Part shown: positions 46,631 through 55,791 of the stretch, piece after piece | Numbering within the stretch: the first letter of the stretch is position 1 | Layout of the letters: each line of letters begins with the position of its first letter | NCBI GenBank assembly: GCA_902765225.1 | Contig: CACWYV010000004.1 | Coordinates: forward strand, 173,411-237,410 | Reading direction: 5' to 3' | Length of the DNA stretch: 64,000 nt | DNA from: Candidatus Avelusimicrobium intestinale | GTDB lineage: Bacteria > Elusimicrobiota > Elusimicrobia > Elusimicrobiales > Elusimicrobiaceae | Notes under the pieces: generated by a model | Database searches by the model: none | What the model was told of the DNA's origin: nothing | What the model saw: only the letters and a program-made list of their open reading frames with translations | Program-made: the position numbers and the translations under genes

Positions 46631-48079
46631 CTATTTTTTATTATGCCCCATGGCATCGTCGTTGATTTTGCCGATTTCGTGTGTCACTGCCGTGGTAGCC
46701 ATAGGTGCACCCACGTAAGTCCATGCACTCTTTAAGGCCTTTTCTAACAATCCGGTGGTCCATTTTTTGACTTGAGCTGAGAATGCTATACTAAGACCAA
46801 CCGCCCCGACACATAAACCCGTAATAATTCCTGCCAAAAGGGTGAGCGAGTTCTTTCCCCACACTTCTACAAATTGCATGGTAAAATGTCTGAGTTGCAG
46901 GAACAACGCACCCAAAGCGATAATCGCCCCTGCCACACCAAGCCACCACCAGCCGCCGGCTTCCTTGGCTCTTGCGATTAACGGACAGGCTATCAGCGTG
47001 GCTCCAAACATAATACCCATCCACATCCAAATTTTATTCATAGCCTTTTCGCGCCGAGTTTCATCTGCGGAAACACCATCTCCCCACTTTTTTAGCGCGC
47101 GCGTCCGACTGTATTCCGTTTGGTCAAACTTAGCCAACGACGGACCTTCCGAGTCCGACAGTCCGGCTTCTGACAATAAACCGCCCGACTCTTGGCCGGC
47201 ACCCAAAAAGGCACTGCTGCCTTCGTTAGCGGCGCGGTCGCTATTAGCGGCGACGGCAGCTGAACGTTTGGCAATGGTTTTCAAATCGTCTCCGCCAAAA
47301 CCTTGGCGGCGGCCGGCACCAAAACCGCCTTTATCGTTCCCTCTACCAAAAGAAGATTTCCCTTTCGCAGAGGCAATCAACCCCACGGATCCCGTGGGCA
47401 TACTGCCCGAAAGACGGTGACTGCCTTCCCCTGACGGCAGGCCGGAAGCAGAACCGCCTAAACCGGAATTACCCGAGAACGGCGAACCCACGCCGGAAGA
47501 CGAACTGCCTGCCCCATAAGAGGCACTTAATCCACTGCCGGAAGCACGCGCCATGGAAGCGGACTGCAACGTATTACCGTTCGCTGCAGATTGGGCGGCG
47601 GCCTTCAACACAGAGCCGTCCATGGCTGTGCCGGAACGCGCCCCGGAAGAAGTCCCTTCCCCAATGAAACCGCCGACTTTATTGCCACCCATACCCAGGC
47701 CTTCCGTGTCTGATGTAGCAGCAGCGGCACGCCCGAAGGCTCCGTCCACCGCCCCGCCGACATTATCGGCTGCGGACAAACCAAAATCGTTAGAGCCGCC
47801 CTGCATGCGGGCCCGTTCTTGTGCGGTTGCTAATTGGTTCAAACGGTCACCCACGTTCACCGAAGTTAAATTACCGGATGCATCCCGGCGCATCCCGGCC
47901 CGTTCCGACTGGTGGGTAATAGCGGACAAATCCCGTACCTGCTGGGGTTTTTTGGCGGGCTCATCAAACTGGGTAGCCGTATATACGGCCAACGCTCCCA
48001 CTCCGGCCAAGGCCAACACTTGCGGAACGCCCAGAGTAAATTTGCCTGCTTTATTTGTAATGAAATGAAGCCATCGCAT
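46631..48079 (-). CDS. Low-complexity membrane protein, paralogue of 48385-49827
   Basis: 482 residues. N-terminal anchor (about 18-36, GVPQVLALAGVGALAVYTAT), a Gly/Ser-rich disordered middle (about 100-260, with ASMARASGSGLSASYGAGSS), a conserved block (RSAAVAANSDRAANEGSSAF, LGAGQESGGLLSEAG), and three or four hydrophobic segments near the C-terminus (about 350-445). The anchor, the block and the C-terminal membrane region are shared with the 480-residue neighbour. AAGGAG precedes the ATG, which lies 2 nt after the preceding gene's stop. Confidence 0.8.
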   Translation of the reverse strand: MRWLHFITNKAGKFTLGVPQVLALAGVGALAVYTATQFDEPAKKPQQVRDLSAITHQSERAGMRRDASGNLTSVNVGDRLNQLATAQERARMQGGSNDFGLSAADNVGGAVDGAFGRAAAATSDTEGLGMGGNKVGGFIGEGTSSGARSGTAMDGSVLKAAAQSAANGNTLQSASMARASGSGLSASYGAGSSSSGVGSPFSGNSGLGGSASGLPSGEGSHRLSGSMPTGSVGLIASAKGKSSFGRGNDKGGFGAGRRQGFGGDDLKTIAKRSAAVAANSDRAANEGSSAFLGAGQESGGLLSEAGLSDSEGPSLAKFDQTEYSRTRALKKWGDGVSADETRREKAMNKIWMWMGIMFGATLIACPLIARAKEAGGWWWLGVAGAIIALGALFLQLRHFTMQFVEVWGKNSLTLLAGIITGLCVGAVGLSIAFSAQVKKWTTGLLEKALKSAWTYVGAPMATTAVTHEIGKINDDAMGHNKK

Positions 48080-48081
48080 AT

Positions 48082-48372
48082 TTATTCTCCTTTTCTGTTT
48101 CTGTGTAAACGTGTTCCTATATTTTCTTGCGCTTGTTCGCGGCGGTTTTTCTGCTGGTTGATATACTGCTGATACTCAACCTGCCGCCGAAACACTTCCT
48201 GCTGCCGCTGGATTTCTTCTTGCCGCTGCGCTTTGCGCTCTTTAAGACGGATACCATCTCTATAAATGGATACCCCCCACAACACCCACGCCAAAAGCAG
48301 GGCTATCGCAATGACGCGCGGAAAAAAATTTTTCCTATCCCAAGGTAAAATAATTAAATTTCCAATTTGCAT
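48082..48372 (-). CDS. Small single-span membrane protein with coiled coil
   Basis: 96 residues. One transmembrane helix (about 18-38, FPRVIAIALLLAWVLWGVSI) followed by a strongly charged Gln/Arg-rich coiled coil (RLKERKAQRQEEIQRQQEVF, RRQVEYQQYINQQ). No family recognised. Its position between the two paralogous low-complexity membrane proteins, with 12-nt and 2-nt gaps, suggests it is a partner of both. Confidence 0.75.
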   Translation of the reverse strand: MQIGNLIILPWDRKNFFPRVIAIALLLAWVLWGVSIYRDGIRLKERKAQRQEEIQRQQEVFRRQVEYQQYINQQKNRREQAQENIGTRLHRNRKGE

Positions 48373-48384
48373 AATATAACATTC

Positions 48385-49827
48385 CTATCGGGGTGCTGAT
48401 GATATAAAATTTTTTATCGACTCCACGATAGTCTTGGGATCTTTAACAGCATTCCGGACGTTCGTCCAACGTGTACCAAACCAATCACCCACTTTTGTGT
48501 AGAAGTTTCGGAAAGCTTGCGCATCAATAAACGACCACCAAATAAGAGCCGTACACCCTGCAGCTGCGCCTAACATCAGGTAGGGCGCTGTATCGCCGCT
48601 ACTTCCCCACTTAGCAAGATAACGAGCCGCATGCCCAGCCATGCCCGCCCAATAAAGCGAAACAAGAGCTGCGACAAGTAATCCTACATTAACAGGACCC
48701 CATTGAACATTTTTTAGCCACGGAATCGCTAATATTGCTATAGCGGATATTCCAATCCCGATCCAACCAAACAACTGTAACAAATGCAGATCTTCGTATC
48801 TTGTTTCTTCACTCGCCTTTACTTTCTCGGCCCAATCTTGAATGGCCGGAAGTCGGGAGGCAAAAGGCGTATCAAAATCGCGGATGTGTTGGCCTTGGCC
48901 GGTGGCCAATTCCCCGCTTTCCGTTTCAATGACCAACCCGCCGGAGTTTTGGGCACTGGCTAAAAAGGCAGAGCCCGCTTCGTTGGCGGAGCGGAATTTG
49001 TTTTTGGCTACTTCCGCCGAACGTTTACGGATAAATTCTATATCGCTAGCCCCTTTGGCATTAGACGCACGGCCCCCTAACGTGGAACCGTTCCGTCCGC
49101 CGCCCAGTCCGCTGCCCGGCCCGAAAGAGGCCCGGCCCCGAGCGCCGGAAACGCCCCCCAACATGCGGGCGGCTTCTTCCTGCAGCGAAAGGTCCGTCGG
49201 CCCGTTCCCGGTTACGCCACTGCCACTACCACGGCCGGTCGTCATTCCACCGTTTTTGCCGCTATTTTGCAGCGCAAACGAAGAACCCGAACCACCGGAA
49301 CCGCCGGCTTTGTTCACGGACGCATTGGCTAGGCCGCCTTGAGCCGCGGCTTGCGCTTGGGCCAACATATCCTGCATACCGGCTAGCGGATTTTGCACAG
49401 CCGCGTTACTTTCCCGGCTGCCTTGTTCTACCGCAAAATTGCTCCCCATGCCAAGCCCTTCCGTCATACCCATTTGATACCCCGACGGAGCTGCGGGTGC
49501 GGCAGATTCATAAGAGGATCCGTATTCGGCCATTTCTTCATTGACAAGGTTACGTTGGGCCACTTCGTTACGTAATTGCATAGTCCGGCCCGATATTTCC
49601 ACCGCCGAGTTGCGCGCAGAATTGCCTTGCCCGCCGGATTGGGCCACAAAAACGACTTCTTCGTCGTCGTACATAGACGGGTTAAACGCCGTATTGTCGG
49701 ACGATGAATTTACCATATTCCACGTGGCAATCCCCGCCACGCCTACTACGGCCGCCAGCCCCCCCATCTGCAACGCAGAAAGGGCTAACTTGCCGCTTTT
49801 ATCTATCAGTTTAGTTAAGATTTTCAT
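48385..49827 (-). CDS. Low-complexity membrane protein, paralogue of 46631-48079
   Basis: 480 residues. N-terminal anchor (about 17-37), long Gly/Ser/Ala-rich middle (SVNKAGGSGGSGSSFALQNS, GRGSGSGVTGNG), the shared block RSAEVAKNKFRSANEAGSAF followed by LASAQNSGGLVIE, then several C-terminal hydrophobic segments (about 365-465, GWIGIGISAIAILAIPWL). The ATG at 49827 with AAGGAG upstream is chosen over an earlier in-frame start. Function unknown; the layout matches its paralogue. Confidence 0.8.
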   Translation of the reverse strand: MKILTKLIDKSGKLALSALQMGGLAAVVGVAGIATWNMVNSSSDNTAFNPSMYDDEEVVFVAQSGGQGNSARNSAVEISGRTMQLRNEVAQRNLVNEEMAEYGSSYESAAPAAPSGYQMGMTEGLGMGSNFAVEQGSRESNAAVQNPLAGMQDMLAQAQAAAQGGLANASVNKAGGSGGSGSSFALQNSGKNGGMTTGRGSGSGVTGNGPTDLSLQEEAARMLGGVSGARGRASFGPGSGLGGGRNGSTLGGRASNAKGASDIEFIRKRSAEVAKNKFRSANEAGSAFLASAQNSGGLVIETESGELATGQGQHIRDFDTPFASRLPAIQDWAEKVKASEETRYEDLHLLQLFGWIGIGISAIAILAIPWLKNVQWGPVNVGLLVAALVSLYWAGMAGHAARYLAKWGSSGDTAPYLMLGAAAGCTALIWWSFIDAQAFRNFYTKVGDWFGTRWTNVRNAVKDPKTIVESIKNFISSAPR

Positions 49828-49859
49828 ATCTTTGCTCCTTAGTTTAATGAGAAAAATTA

Positions 49860-51173
49860 TCAAGAACACCGTGTGTGACAGTTATTATAGCACTCATTTG
49901 TTGTGCAATTCTTTGAACAATCGCTATAACAATTTTTGTTTGTAGCCCCCAGGTTTATAGTTTCACCCAGGTGCTCATTATAAATTCCTCGTTTATGGAG
50001 ACGGTAGATCGGTGTATCACGAAAATCCTTATACAAAGATTTCCTGTCCGAAGGCAATACTACTTTTCCATCTTGGATGAAACCCTGGTCGTTAAGAAAC
50101 TTTGCATCACTCGCACTCAAGTTCTTCACGTCTGTTCCATTTAACCCATCGAGGTATTGTTCCGCCCAAGCGTGCGATTCACGGGTAGCCCGACCATTGG
50201 CAAACAAGGCATCCACAGTGCTTTCCAACACGTTTCCCACAAGATTCACACCCATGTTCACCAGTCCGGTTAATGCGGTTTCTAACAGTTTTTGTCCTAA
50301 TGTCTGCTTGTCCTTGTTTTCTTTTTTCTCTGAAGCTTTTTGCGCGTCATTAATGGCTTTTTCCAAACCGCTCACATCCGCCTCTACGGGGGCCCCGGTA
50401 TCAATTTCCAGTCCGGCGGCTTTCGTTAAATCTAAACCGCGGTCCGTAAACGCTTCGCTTCCTTTGATTTCGCCACCCATCATGGCCCGTTTGGCGTTGG
50501 CCAGTTTCCCTTCTTTTAATCCGGCGGCAGCCCGACTACCTTGCGCAATTTGAAACAGGGATTTACGCGCATCCTGCGTTTTGACCGGTCCCGTCGTTGC
50601 CGGAGTTTCTTTCCCTTTATATTGGTTTTTATAAGGTGAAAAATCGCCACGCACCCCGCCGTAGGTCGCATTGATACCGCTACCGCTGGCACGCCCCATA
50701 CTGGCCGTACCCATTTGGTTAATCTTGGTGGGAGTAGTCGTACCACCGCCACGTCCCCGGTATCCGCGTTGGGAACGGCCGTTGCGCGCGGACGTACCCG
50801 AAGAAGTACCCGCCGCGGCGGCAGCTGTTTCTTCAGCGGCACTGCCTTCCAAGGCCTCGGCTAAATCTTGTTCCTGGCGGGCGGCTTTTTCCTCCGGAGT
50901 GTATAAGAGGGAAGTCTGGTTTTCTTGCATATCCGGATATTTGGACGCTAATAAAAATTCTTCCGCTTCATCGTTAGAAAAGGGGAGTTGGGCCAAGTCG
51001 TGCCCGGCAACGTTTAAATCTTCCATGCTGACATCTTCCGGTGCCGTTAAAAGCGTAGCAAACATCATCAGCGCCACAAAACAGACAATACCCACCGCAC
51101 CCCATGTATACGCCTGCTTGCGGTCCATCTTGTTTATTTTACGAAACACATTATCCGGTTTAAATTTAAACAT
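49860..51173 (-). CDS. Membrane-anchored protein with disordered middle and Cys-rich tail
   Basis: 437 residues. One transmembrane helix (about 23-43), acidic then Gly/Arg-rich linker (RSQRGYRGRGGGTTTPTKIN), the motif ASMGRASGSGINATYGG shared with the 482-residue neighbour, helical segments (about 225-330), and a terminal Cys cluster (NCYSDCSKNCTTNECYNNC). The start MFKFKPDNVF (AAAGGAA upstream) is preferred over a longer frame. First gene of the unit driven by the promoter at 51273-51301. Confidence 0.8.
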   Translation of the reverse strand: MFKFKPDNVFRKINKMDRKQAYTWGAVGIVCFVALMMFATLLTAPEDVSMEDLNVAGHDLAQLPFSNDEAEEFLLASKYPDMQENQTSLLYTPEEKAARQEQDLAEALEGSAAEETAAAAAGTSSGTSARNGRSQRGYRGRGGGTTTPTKINQMGTASMGRASGSGINATYGGVRGDFSPYKNQYKGKETPATTGPVKTQDARKSLFQIAQGSRAAAGLKEGKLANAKRAMMGGEIKGSEAFTDRGLDLTKAAGLEIDTGAPVEADVSGLEKAINDAQKASEKKENKDKQTLGQKLLETALTGLVNMGVNLVGNVLESTVDALFANGRATRESHAWAEQYLDGLNGTDVKNLSASDAKFLNDQGFIQDGKVVLPSDRKSLYKDFRDTPIYRLHKRGIYNEHLGETINLGATNKNCYSDCSKNCTTNECYNNCHTRCS

Positions 51174-51272
51174 ACTGGGTTCCTTTACATAATAATAAAA
51201 ATCACTCTTGTTGACCTGTTCCCCCACGGGGAACACTCAAACAAAGAGTTCCTACCCACTACTCCTATTTAC

Positions 51273-51301
51273 AGTATAGATAGAAAACGCGTTTTTGTCA
51301 A
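51273..51301 (-). promoter_or_regulatory. Sigma70 promoter of the envelope cluster
   Basis: Minus strand TTGACA (51296-51301), 17-nt spacer, TATACT (51273-51278). The roughly 95-nt leader contains a perfect GTTCCCC-GTG-GGGGAAC hairpin. Confidence 0.85.
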
Positions 51302-51311
51302 GGGGAGAAAT

Positions 51312-52208
51312 TTACTCTCCCTCCCAAATGGTTTCGGCAAATTTATCAAGCGGGAAAACAGATTGCGCCGACACATCGGTACGCCATTGCCCACATGGAA
51401 AATTCATTTCGTGCAGGTGCGCGGCATCTGCCCCCGTACGCACGGAGGCCGTACACGATACCGTGTACAAGTTTCCCCCATCCGGCTCCGGCCAGAAAGT
51501 ACGCTCGCCCAATACAAATACCGTTCCCTGTTTGACGTAATTTTTATTCATCCGGTAAAAATGTTCGTCAATCTGTTGCCCGGCTACCCGCCGCACTAAA
51601 CGCGCCGCCGCATTTAAATTGTGGGCTTCCAGCGCCGGGGCCGACGGAAGCACCGTCCGGGTTGTGGCGGCTTGGGCAGTAGTTTCGTCCGCCTTCGTTT
51701 GCGCGGTTTGGGCCTGTTTATCCAGGGAAAAGACATCCTCTGCCGCCGTACGCGCGGAATTTTTGGCAACCCGGTATGATAATTTAACCAGCCCGTCGCT
51801 TGTTACCGCTCCTGCCGGAGAGACTTTTACGCGGGTGGTATTTAGTAAAGGTACATGACGCACCGTTAACGTAATTTTATCCGGGGAGTATTCGTAAGAA
51901 TCTTCGGCCCCGGAACCGCGAGCGGTGTTTTTATTAAAATTAAGTACCACCGTTTCTTTATCGCTGCGCCAACAACACGCCGAAATACAGGCCTCTTCTA
52001 AATCAATCCGCTCGGCGGCTTGCGGCGGCCAAAAACGCAATTTAAATTGATAGCACGAATCATACTGTTTGCCGTCAAAATCGGTTTTCTTGGCGGACAC
52101 TTCCAACCATTTTTTGGTAGTTGCCACACCGGAATTATTCAGTGGCGTGTAGCAACCGTACAGACCCCATACACTTAAAAAAATTGCAATACTTATCCTT
52201 TTTTTCAT
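51312..52208 (-). CDS. Lipoprotein at the head of the envelope cluster
   Basis: 298 residues. Lipobox GLYGC (Cys19). The mature part has beta-rich segments (QFKLRFWPPQAAERIDLEEA, KITLTVRHVPLLNTTRVKV) and a Cys pair (CISACC), a Gln/Ala/Thr linker (about 165-200), and a C-terminal domain with further cysteines (YTVSCTASVRTG, EMNFPCGQW). Not recognised. TATAAT (52217-52222) lies 8 nt before the ATG with no Shine-Dalgarno, so it is likely leaderless. It reads in the same direction as the envelope genes but has its own promoter. Confidence 0.8.
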   Translation of the reverse strand: MKKRISIAIFLSVWGLYGCYTPLNNSGVATTKKWLEVSAKKTDFDGKQYDSCYQFKLRFWPPQAAERIDLEEACISACCWRSDKETVVLNFNKNTARGSGAEDSYEYSPDKITLTVRHVPLLNTTRVKVSPAGAVTSDGLVKLSYRVAKNSARTAAEDVFSLDKQAQTAQTKADETTAQAATTRTVLPSAPALEAHNLNAAARLVRRVAGQQIDEHFYRMNKNYVKQGTVFVLGERTFWPEPDGGNLYTVSCTASVRTGADAAHLHEMNFPCGQWRTDVSAQSVFPLDKFAETIWEGE

Positions 52209-52250
52209 ACACTTTAATTATAGTAAAGTTTTACGAAAGGAGAAAAATAA

Positions 52251-53516
52251 ATGCAACTTATTTTGGTATATATCCGCAAAATCCAATATATCCCGCAGGA
52301 ATATCACTCTTTGTTAGCGCAAATTATTTCCGCCTTGGTATTTGTTATCGGGCTTTATTTGATTGCCCGGTTTACTACGTGGTTTTGCAATAAATATTTG
52401 GCCAAACTGGTGGCCAAAATTCACTCGGCCAAAGCCTTTGATGCGTTACAAAAACACCGCGTTTTTACGGCCTTGGGCGTAGTATTGGCGGCCTTGGCGG
52501 CTATTAACTTGCACGCCGTGTTTATCGCCGAGCAAACCGGTTGGTTGGCCACCGTGATGAATAAACTGACGGGCCTTTTTGTGATGCTCAGTTTTTCGTG
52601 GTTTATCTGCACCAATTTAAATGCCCTCAACCACCTCTACGGCCGCAACCCCAACATGCCCATTAAGGGGATCGTACAGGCGTTAAAAATTATTGTTTAC
52701 CTTATAACGGGGTTATTCATCCTTTCGCTTGTGCTGGGACGGAAACCCATGTATATCATCACGGGTTTATCGGCCTTGGCGGCGGTGTTTTCGCTCATTT
52801 TCAAAGACCCCATTTTGGGCTTTGTAGCCAGTATTCAACTGACAACCAATAAAATGATTAAAATTGGCGATTGGATTACGGTGGACAGTGCCGGGGCCGA
52901 CGGGAACATTGTGGATATATCCCTTACGTGCGTGCGCGTGCAAAACTTTGACATGACAATTGTCAGTGTGCCCAATTACGATTTGGTTTCCAAGCCGTTT
53001 AAAAATTGGAGCGGCATGTTTGAAGCCAAAGCGCGGCGCGTACAGCGCAGTATCTTAATTGACGTGGATACCGTTAAGTTTCTAGATAAAGATATGCTGG
53101 CGCGGCTTAAGAAAATTGAACTGCTTCAAGATTATCTGGCCCAAAAGGAAACGGAAATTGCCAATTTCAACGCGCAGCACAATACGACGGAAAGTTTGCT
53201 CAACGGACGCCATTTAACCAATATCGGCACGTTCCGCAAATATGCGGAACTCTATTTAGCTTCCCGCCCGTATGTGATACACGACGATCCCAATTTCACG
53301 CTCATGGTGCGCCAACTCAAACAAGAAGCCCAAGGATTGCCGCTTGAAATTTACTGCTTTTTAAATACCACGGTGTGGACGCAGTACGAAGGATACCAGA
53401 GCGATATTTTTGACCACTTGTTCTCGGTCTTGCCGGAATTTGGTTTGTATGCCTACCAACAACCCAGCGGACAAAATATTGCCCAGGGAATTAAACTGCT
53501 AAACCAACCCAACTAG
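52251..53516 (+). CDS. MscS-family mechanosensitive channel
   Basis: 421 residues. N-terminal hydrophobic segments (about 18-41, 67-90, 98-117, 137-157), then the MscS core: pore-lining helix GLSALAAVFSLIFKDPILGF and the beta domain IKIGDWITVD...GNIVDISLTCVRVQNFDMTI with VSVPNYDL. The C-terminal cytosolic domain is long and resembles the YbdG/MscM type. It releases solutes on hypo-osmotic shock. GAAAGGAG precedes the ATG. Divergent from the envelope-cluster lipoprotein. Confidence 0.93.
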   Translation: MQLILVYIRKIQYIPQEYHSLLAQIISALVFVIGLYLIARFTTWFCNKYLAKLVAKIHSAKAFDALQKHRVFTALGVVLAALAAINLHAVFIAEQTGWLATVMNKLTGLFVMLSFSWFICTNLNALNHLYGRNPNMPIKGIVQALKIIVYLITGLFILSLVLGRKPMYIITGLSALAAVFSLIFKDPILGFVASIQLTTNKMIKIGDWITVDSAGADGNIVDISLTCVRVQNFDMTIVSVPNYDLVSKPFKNWSGMFEAKARRVQRSILIDVDTVKFLDKDMLARLKKIELLQDYLAQKETEIANFNAQHNTTESLLNGRHLTNIGTFRKYAELYLASRPYVIHDDPNFTLMVRQLKQEAQGLPLEIYCFLNTTVWTQYEGYQSDIFDHLFSVLPEFGLYAYQQPSGQNIAQGIKLLNQPN

Positions 53517-53544
53517 CAAAACCCTAATAAAAATAGTGATTATT

Positions 53545-53577
53545 CCCGGACGAGGCCACTCGGTCCGGGTTTTGTTT
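53545..53577 (+). terminator. Terminator after mscS-like gene
   Basis: CCCGGAC / GTCCGGG stem followed by TTTTGTTT. Confidence 0.85.
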
Positions 53578-53632
53578 GCCGGTTTCTAAACAGCATATTT
53601 GGTTGTGTATTACAACTAATTATCAGCACAAA

Positions 53633-54352
53633 TTACATCTTAAAATCTTGCCCTAAATACAACCGGCGCGCGTCGGGATCGTTGAGTAGCGTTTCCTGGT
53701 CGCCTTCTACCAGAATTTTACCGTCGTATATGAGATATGCGCGCTGGGTAAGCGGTAACGTTTCGCGTACGTTGTGGTCGGTAATCAGCACTCCGATCCC
53801 TTTGTCTTTCAGTTTAAAAATCATTTGGCGCAGGTCTGCCACGGTAATTGGGTCAATCCCCACAAACGGCTCATCTAATAAGATGATTTTGGGATTACTA
53901 ATCATGCACCGGGCAATTTCCATCCGGCGTTTTTCTCCGCCGGAAAGTGTCCACGCTTTTTGTTTGGCCAGTTTCGTAAGTCCAAATTCGTTAAGAAGTT
54001 CATCCACCCGTTTCTTCTGCGCTTGTTTATCGTCGGAAATACGCTCCAGAACCGCCAATAAATTTTCTTCCACGGTCAGTCCTTTAAAAATGGTAGGTTC
54101 CTGGGCTAAATACCCAAGCCCGTGGCGGGCCCGCTCAAACATAGGTAGAGCGGTAACATCATTCCCGTCAATAAACACACGGCCCTGAGTGGGACGGATA
54201 AAACCGACCATCATGTAAAAAGAAGTCGTTTTGCCGGCCCCGTTGGGCCCCAGCAGCCCTACAATCTCGCCGGAGCGGACGTGAATATCCACTCCCTTTA
54301 CAACCATCCGGTCTTTGTATACTTTGACAATTTTTTCGCTACGCAGTTCCAT
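53633..54352 (-). CDS. lptB: LPS export ABC transporter ATP-binding protein
   Basis: 239 residues. ATPase of the LptB2FG complex that extracts LPS from the inner membrane. Walker A GPNGAGKTTSFYM, Q-loop GYLAQEPTIFKGLTVEENL (LptB-typical), signature LSGGEKRRMEIAR, Walker B IILLDEPFVGIDP, switch His in LITDHNV. LptF/LptG are not in the window. It follows lptA by 9 nt in the kdsA-lptC-lptA-lptB run. Confidence 0.96.
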   Translation of the reverse strand: MELRSEKIVKVYKDRMVVKGVDIHVRSGEIVGLLGPNGAGKTTSFYMMVGFIRPTQGRVFIDGNDVTALPMFERARHGLGYLAQEPTIFKGLTVEENLLAVLERISDDKQAQKKRVDELLNEFGLTKLAKQKAWTLSGGEKRRMEIARCMISNPKIILLDEPFVGIDPITVADLRQMIFKLKDKGIGVLITDHNVRETLPLTQRAYLIYDGKILVEGDQETLLNDPDARRLYLGQDFKM

Positions 54353-54361
54353 ACTCTTCCT

Positions 54362-55267
54362 CTAAAATTTTTCGTTAAATTTAGCTTCATTGATTTGCGG
54401 CGAAACCAACCAACCTTGCACTTGCCCGTCCAATTCAATTTTTTTCCCGTCGTTATCACTGCGTATTTGATCGGCAATAATAGCAAACGGCCCCCGCTCG
54501 GTCGTGCCACGGGCCAATACCCGCCCGCCATACGCCCGGGATATATTCTCCGCCCCGTCGTAAACCAACGTATCCGCCGTCAAGGTGCGCTGTTCATCCT
54601 GCACCGTAGCGTTCCCCTCCAACAAAGCATAGGCAGGATCCTGCCGCAGTGTCATTTTGCGCGCGGTAATTACCTGCATTCCCTGCGCAGACGGACGTTC
54701 CACACGCACACGGCCTTCTAACACATATACCCGTTTGTTCAAATCAAACTTAACCCGGGAAGCAAACCCCGTAACGGTCTGTTGTTTTTCATCCCGGTAC
54801 ACCAGTTTGACCCTGTTCTTTCCGTCGGCCACCAATTCGCCTTTTTGGGTGCGGTAATTATAAAATCCGTTCGTCGCCTGTGCTTGATAAAAAACACCGT
54901 TTGGCGCATTGTGGCGCAAAAACACATCTCCGCTCGCCTGAAAGATCCCGCGGGCTCTATCAGAGAGGGCTTTTTCCGCACGAAAAACATACTGCTCGGA
55001 ATCATACGATACGTGGCCTTTAAATTCTTCCTGTTGTTTATCTTTGTAAATAACCCAACTGTCGCTTTTTATAATTCCGCCCAATACTTCCGGCATATGA
55101 GAAACAGATAATTTGTTAGGGACCAGCGATTTTTTAGCCTGTGTAACGGCAGGTTTAGGATGTAAAGTAGGCGCAGCCGGCCCGTTGATACGCACCGGGC
55201 TGCAAGCCCCGGCACTAAGCGCCAACCCTATACCACAACCACATATCCACCCGTATTTTAATTTCAT
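54362..55267 (-). CDS. lptA: LptA/OstA-family LPS transport protein
   Basis: 301 residues, longer than E. coli LptA (185). Signal peptide with possible lipobox SAGAC. The rest is repeated OstA-type beta-jellyroll strands (VRVERPSAQGMQVITARKMT, YALLEGNATVQDEQRTLTAD, GRVLARGTTERGPFAI). LptA bridges the periplasm between LptC and LptD. The extra length could add jellyroll turns or combine parts of two family members. It overlaps lptC by 4 nt. Confidence 0.85.
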   Translation of the reverse strand: MKLKYGWICGCGIGLALSAGACSPVRINGPAAPTLHPKPAVTQAKKSLVPNKLSVSHMPEVLGGIIKSDSWVIYKDKQQEEFKGHVSYDSEQYVFRAEKALSDRARGIFQASGDVFLRHNAPNGVFYQAQATNGFYNYRTQKGELVADGKNRVKLVYRDEKQQTVTGFASRVKFDLNKRVYVLEGRVRVERPSAQGMQVITARKMTLRQDPAYALLEGNATVQDEQRTLTADTLVYDGAENISRAYGGRVLARGTTERGPFAIIADQIRSDNDGKKIELDGQVQGWLVSPQINEAKFNEKF

Positions 55268-55791
55268 TTTTTAAATTCGCGTGCATCTTTAGGCACGTGC
55301 GTCGTCTGTTGTTTGAGCTCAATTTTAACCAATTTGGAATCTGTTTCTATCCCGCCGCGCGCAACGGCTTTAGCCGTACCGCGTGTAATCACCGTTTTCA
55401 CATCGGACCACACCCGGTCTTTCGTCACATCGTAGAAAAAGCGTTCCGTGGTAAGCACAGCCCCGTCACTAAACGAGTCAATGCGAGCATCCCCCTGAAT
55501 AGAAACCCGTTTTGTATCGTAATCAAACGTACCGGTTTTTCCGCTGACGCGGGCGCTGTCCGTTCCGTTTTGTTTCAAAAGCAATACAGGATTTTTTAAC
55601 GTGGCCGTTTTCAGCTCCGCAAAATCTACGGCATCGGCCGTAAGCAACCATTGGTTTTGACTGTCTTTAGACTCAAAAATAGATACCCCCGTAGCTACTT
55701 GACGGCCGGCATTTTCCTCCGGGGAAAATGCCTCTTGCTTGGCACACGCCACCGCCAACAATAAGATGAGTCCGCATACTATGGATTTCAT
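55264..55791 (-). CDS. lptC: LptC-like LPS transport protein
   Basis: 175 residues. Hydrophobic N-terminus ending in a lipobox-like LAVAC, so the helix may be cleaved and the protein lipidated rather than spanning the membrane. The mature part is an LptC beta fold (TGVSIFESKDSQNQWLLTAD, LKNPVLLLKQNG, GTFDYDTKRVSIQGDARIDS). It receives LPS from LptFG and hands it to LptA. The ATG at 55791 is chosen on its AGGAAAC site and signal peptide; it overlaps the stop of the 57-residue ORF as ATGA. Confidence 0.87.
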   Translation of the reverse strand: MKSIVCGLILLLAVACAKQEAFSPEENAGRQVATGVSIFESKDSQNQWLLTADAVDFAELKTATLKNPVLLLKQNGTDSARVSGKTGTFDYDTKRVSIQGDARIDSFSDGAVLTTERFFYDVTKDRVWSDVKTVITRGTAKAVARGGIETDSKLVKIELKQQTTHVPKDAREFKK

